From JBJXGE01 sp046154185 (GTDB taxonomy: Bacteria; Planctomycetota; UBA8108; UBA1146; JAJFFE01), in the NCBI GenBank assembly GCA_046154185.1, contig JBJXGE010000021.1, positions 62,001-126,000 of the forward strand: 64,000 bases of DNA, read 5' to 3'. The notes below the pieces were generated by a model. It had not been told where the DNA came from. It searched no databases and worked only from the letters and a program-made list of their open reading frames with translations. The translations under genes were made by a program, and so were the position numbers. Positions 60,593 through 64,000 of the stretch are shown one piece after another. The number at the start of each line of letters is the position of its first letter. The stretch's first letter is position 1.

Positions 60593-63541
60593 ATGCGCGT
60601 CCTCTTCGCCGCTCAGTTACTCATCATCCTCATTTTGGCGACCAGCGCGAACGCCCAGCCAGCCAATGACAATTGCGTCGGTGCACTTCCGGCGCTCGAA
60701 GGTCTCAACGCTTTCAACATTACGTCGGCGACCGATTCCGCGGTCCCAGCTGATGGAAGCGCGTGCTTCGGCACATTGCTCGGTGGGCTCCACCACGATC
60801 TTTGGTGGACGTGGACGGCACCGGAGTCTGGGATACTTTCCGTGACGACTTGCGGTCTCGCCGGCTTTGATACGGATCTCGCGATTTACTCGGGCGCCTG
60901 CGGCGCGCTCTCACTTGTCGCCTGTAACGGCGACTACTCCGGCTGCGCGGGCTTCACCTCCCAAGTGCTCAATCTGCCGATCACGGGCGGCGCGGAAATG
61001 CTGATCCGCATCGGCGGTTGGCAACCGACTTCGCTCGGCAGCGGTCAGTTCTTGCTTGAATTCGCGGTTACCCCCACGACCACGAACGACACTTGCGCGA
61101 CCGCACTCGCCGTCGCGAGCGGCTCGATCCCTTTCAACACGCTATCGGCAACGGACGGCAGCGAACCGTTCGATCCCGGGCCGTGCGCGCCGTCGTATCC
61201 GGGCGCACTCGTGCAAGACGTCTGGTATGCATTCGTCGCGCCCGAGATTGGCGCACTCGATGTTTCTACTTGTGACAACGCCAACTTCGACACTTCGCTC
61301 GCCGTTTACCGTGGCGCCTGCGGTGCGCTCGAACAGCTCGCGTGTAATGGCGACGCGCTGGGTTGTGCCGGGTTTACTTCCGAGATCGCGAACATCCCGG
61401 TTGACGCCGGCGAGACGCTGCTGATTCGCCTCGGCGGTTGGCAAACGGGCTCGGCTGGCACTGGCGTGCTGAGCATTGAGTTTCACCCATCCGTCATCGA
61501 CGCGTTCAGCGTCAGCTCCGTACCAGGTTCCGGCAGCATCACGGTCGAATGGAGCGCCGGCGCAGATCTCTCGAGCGCGGCAATCGCGGTCGACGGAGTC
61601 TCGTACTGGGTTTCCGGCGCGATCACCGAGGGCGAACTCATCAACGCAACGCTCACCGGCTTTGCTTGGCCGGCATCCGTCGAAGTCTGCGTCACCGCCG
61701 AAGCTGCGAGCGGATCGAGTGCGCCCGCGTGCGCCTTCGTCGATGTCATCGCTGTTCCTTCCGAAGTCATCACCGGCGTGCCGATGCCGCTCGCCGATAG
61801 TGCGATCACTTCGTCGTCCGCATTTGCCATCAGCGTGACGCCACCCGCCGATCTGCGCGTGCACATCGACATTGCGCATCCGCGGCTCGCCGATTTGAAA
61901 TTGACTTTGTATTCACCCGAGGGCGACAGCGTAGTGCTCCACAGTTCGGGCCAGGCGGGAACCAACGGGCTCAGCGCGACGTATTGGCAGGCGGCGGCCG
62001 CGAATGGCCCGCCATTCGATGTCGGCCGATCGATGCGCCCGGCCGGTCCCGGCACACTCCCCGGCCTTGGCACATCGTCGCCTGCCGGCGCGTGGATCCT
62101 CGCCATCGAAGATACGGTTGCCGGCGAGACCGGCGCGCTCAACGGTTGGACGCTCGAATTGTTCGACGTACCGGCGGCTGATCTCCCAGCTCCTGACTTG
62201 TTCGCGGCCGATCACACACAAATGCTGCAGCTCGGCCGCGTCGGCGACGAAGTCGGCCTCATGCTGCAATCAGTGTGCTGCAACCAGGGCGAGGCGCCGC
62301 TTGACTGGCACGGCAACCCCGACACGCGCCACCCCTTCATGGTTTTCAATTTGTATCGAATGACGAATGAACGCATCACACAGATCGGCGCGTCGTGGTC
62401 GAAACACGCGCCGGGGCCGGCGACCACGGCCGATGCGTGCGGCTTTGGCTGCGTGCCACCCGCGGATCCCTACACGCTCGGGGTCGGTTGCTCGGATATC
62501 TACAGCGCGGGCTTTAACGGCATCCAAACTAACCTCGGCCCGCGCACGGAAATCGACCCTTTTACCGGCGCGTATAACTACGGCACGTCGGTGTTGTCGC
62601 AGCCACCGCCGAGTTTCAATGCGATCGAGCGACGCTTGCGCGTCCGCGATGTGGATCTCGATCCGGCAACAAATCCTAGTTCGACCGCGGTCGTCGAGGC
62701 GCTCTACATCGCCGCCGACGATCCGCAGTTCTCGGACAACGTGACCAGCGAGCCAATCGGCATCACCGGCGCACCCGGCGGTATCTGGAACTTCAATCTC
62801 TCGACGCCGGGCACGCCAACTCCGGCGATTTTCGCGTGGCCCGGGGCACAGTTTTCGGAAGTGACTCCCGCCGATGCCAGCGATGGTCGCTGTTGGCTCG
62901 CCTCGAAAGCGTTCGAGCTACCGGGCGGCGGCTGGCGCTACGAGTATGCGCTTTGGAATCACAACTTCGCGCGGCGCGTCGGCGCCTTCCGCGTCCCCGT
63001 CGCGCCGGGGATCGGGATTTCCGATCTGACGTTCCACGCGCCCTGGATTGAAACCGTCGTGTTCGACAATGAGCCCTGGGAGGTCAACAGCTCGTCCGCC
63101 GAGATCGAGTGGAGCACGGCCACGAACCCATTGCGATGGGGATATCTCTACGGTTTCGGCTTCACAACGGACGCGCCGCCGATCGCGAGTCTGGTCGATG
63201 TCGTGGGCGACGCCATCCCGGACGCGATTGCGGTCGCCGCCGTCGCGCCAGCGCCCGCTGCCGCGACGTTGTTTCGACGCGGCGACTGCAATGCCGATGG
63301 CGTGCTCAATGTCGCGGATCCAGTTACGCTGCTCACGCGACTCTTCGCGGGCGGCGCGGAGCCGCCTTGTCTCAACGGGTGTGATAGCAATGACGACGGC
63401 GCGCTCGACATCGCCGACGCGGTCGCCCTCTTGAGCGGCCTCTTTAGCGGCGGTCCTCCACCGCCGCCGCCGCATCCTGATTGCGGTGTCGATGCCACGG
63501 CGAGCGCCCTGGGCTGTCTGTCGTCGCCTGCGTGTCCGTGA
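60593..63541 (+). CDS. Large secreted protein with P-domain and dockerin-like tail
   Basis: A 982-residue exported protein. The signal peptide ends at TSANAQ (residue 22). Two homologous beta modules follow, about 23-152 and 160-292, marked by HDLWWTWTAPESGILSVTTC and QDVWYAFVAPEIGALDVSTC, DTDLAIYSGACG and DTSLAVYRGACG. After a short FN3-like part comes a P/Homo B domain (about 395-525: LRVHIDIAHPRLADLKLTLY, GAWILAIEDTVAGETGALNG), usual in secreted proteases and surface proteins. A region of about 370 residues without known family precedes the tail, which has loops DCNADGVLNVAD and DSNDDGALDIAD and Cys residues near the end. No catalytic residues were recognised, so an adhesive or structural role is more likely than an enzyme. 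Confidence 0.8.
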   Translation: MRVLFAAQLLIILILATSANAQPANDNCVGALPALEGLNAFNITSATDSAVPADGSACFGTLLGGLHHDLWWTWTAPESGILSVTTCGLAGFDTDLAIYSGACGALSLVACNGDYSGCAGFTSQVLNLPITGGAEMLIRIGGWQPTSLGSGQFLLEFAVTPTTTNDTCATALAVASGSIPFNTLSATDGSEPFDPGPCAPSYPGALVQDVWYAFVAPEIGALDVSTCDNANFDTSLAVYRGACGALEQLACNGDALGCAGFTSEIANIPVDAGETLLIRLGGWQTGSAGTGVLSIEFHPSVIDAFSVSSVPGSGSITVEWSAGADLSSAAIAVDGVSYWVSGAITEGELINATLTGFAWPASVEVCVTAEAASGSSAPACAFVDVIAVPSEVITGVPMPLADSAITSSSAFAISVTPPADLRVHIDIAHPRLADLKLTLYSPEGDSVVLHSSGQAGTNGLSATYWQAAAANGPPFDVGRSMRPAGPGTLPGLGTSSPAGAWILAIEDTVAGETGALNGWTLELFDVPAADLPAPDLFAADHTQMLQLGRVGDEVGLMLQSVCCNQGEAPLDWHGNPDTRHPFMVFNLYRMTNERITQIGASWSKHAPGPATTADACGFGCVPPADPYTLGVGCSDIYSAGFNGIQTNLGPRTEIDPFTGAYNYGTSVLSQPPPSFNAIERRLRVRDVDLDPATNPSSTAVVEALYIAADDPQFSDNVTSEPIGITGAPGGIWNFNLSTPGTPTPAIFAWPGAQFSEVTPADASDGRCWLASKAFELPGGGWRYEYALWNHNFARRVGAFRVPVAPGIGISDLTFHAPWIETVVFDNEPWEVNSSSAEIEWSTATNPLRWGYLYGFGFTTDAPPIASLVDVVGDAIPDAIAVAAVAPAPAAATLFRRGDCNADGVLNVADPVTLLTRLFAGGAEPPCLNGCDSNDDGALDIADAVALLSGLFSGGPPPPPPHPDCGVDATASALGCLSSPACP

Positions 63542-63542
63542 T

Positions 63543-64000
63543 CTAAATCTCAGTCGGCACGTTGTCGGCCGCCGCGCGCTCGGGATGAAAGTCGCCCTCC
63601 CAGCGCGCCATCACGACGGTGGCCAGACAGTTGCCGATGACGTTGACCGACGTGCGCGCCATATCCATGAGTTCGTCGATCGCCAAAATAAACGTGATCG
63701 GGAGGAGCGGCAGTCCGAAGGACGATGCGGTCCCCAGCAAGATCACGAGACTCGCGCGCGGTACGCCGGCGACGCCCTTACTCGTGAGCATGAGCGTAAA
63801 CACGATGGCGAGCTGCTGCGTGAGCGACAAATCGATGTTGGCCGCCTGCGCCACGAAGATCGTCGCCAGCGAGAGATACAACGTTGTGCCATCGAGATTG
63901 AAGCTATAGCCGGTCGGCAACACAAACGCGACGGTCGAGCGCGGCACGCCGAGTTTCTCCATGGCGTCCATCGCGCGCGGCAGCGCGGCCTCCGAACTTG
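63543..64000 (-). CDS. Dicarboxylate/amino acid:cation symporter, C-terminal part, cut by window edge
   Basis: The minus frame is open to the window edge and ends at 63543, covering 151 codons of a DAACS (GltP/DctA-like) transporter. The sequence SSEAALPRAMDAMEKLGVP is the re-entrant loop hairpin that binds substrate, and FNLDGTTLYLSLATIFVAQA is the following helix with the conserved NxDGT sodium site. AGVPRASLVILLGTASSFGL and INELMD-like DELMDMARTSVNVIGN complete the C-terminal core. It moves dicarboxylates or acidic amino acids with Na+ or H+ across the inner membrane. It is convergent with the secreted protein gene, with only one base between the two stops. Confidence 0.93.
   Translation of the reverse strand, partial: SSEAALPRAMDAMEKLGVPRSTVAFVLPTGYSFNLDGTTLYLSLATIFVAQAANIDLSLTQQLAIVFTLMLTSKGVAGVPRASLVILLGTASSFGLPLLPITFILAIDELMDMARTSVNVIGNCLATVVMARWEGDFHPERAAADNVPTEI

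Overview
The window is GC-rich chromosomal DNA, most probably from a member of the Planctomycetota. The signs are secreted proteins ending in planctomycete-style paired EF-hand (dockerin-like) tails, an ECF sigma factor next to a Ser/Thr kinase with WD40 repeats, a second sigma factor heading an operon with a VIT/VWA protein, and many small repeat-rich intergenic stretches. No rRNA, tRNA or CRISPR array was seen. Calls rest on motif reading only; no database search was possible.

Region 1 (1-5,320, minus strand) looks like a decayed integron cassette array. Small unrelated genes (four-helix membrane protein, DUF6176-like, Imm53-like immunity protein, S41 lipoprotein protease, two unknowns) are separated by attC-like imperfect palindromes with RYYYAAC/GTTRRRY ends and unpaired stem bases. 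A 49-codon remnant of an integron integrase (2,411-2,560) lies inside the array in the same orientation. A 163-bp repeat occurs twice, once just after that remnant. The array stops against a truncated cassette ORF and the start of a Na+/Ca2+ antiporter.

Region 2 (5,609-12,745): asnS, then three secreted proteins in a row, each with a dockerin-like tail and two with cohesin-like folds; the first and third are followed by strong hairpin terminators.

Region 3 (12,849-18,867, minus): five overlapping or closely spaced genes that look like the assembly and minor-pseudopilin part of a type II secretion or pilus machine (GspL-, GspC/PilP-, giant GspK-, GspI- and GspJ-like), with no ATPase, secretin or platform gene nearby. 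A REP-associated tyrosine transposase with two 126-bp repeats follows.

Region 4 (20,024-28,709, minus): an envelope-glycan cluster with a GT-C type membrane protein, an FAD-linked oxidase, two GT2 transferases, a methyltransferase and a tandemly duplicated GT4 protein. Next come a YgiQ radical SAM protein, a polyphosphate-glucokinase-like kinase, a 970-bp repeat field, an SDR enzyme, anmK, a phosphoesterase, an MsrB-MsrA lipoprotein and a methyltransferase.

Region 5 (38,704-64,000): large exported multi-domain proteins, an EamA transporter, the ECF sigma/kinase pair, the sigma, EF-hand membrane protein, secreted protein and VIT/VWA operon, two di-heme oxidoreductases (one with an N-terminal dockerin-like module), a matrixin-like protease, a TPR lipoprotein, another dockerin-tailed protein and the end of a dicarboxylate symporter gene.
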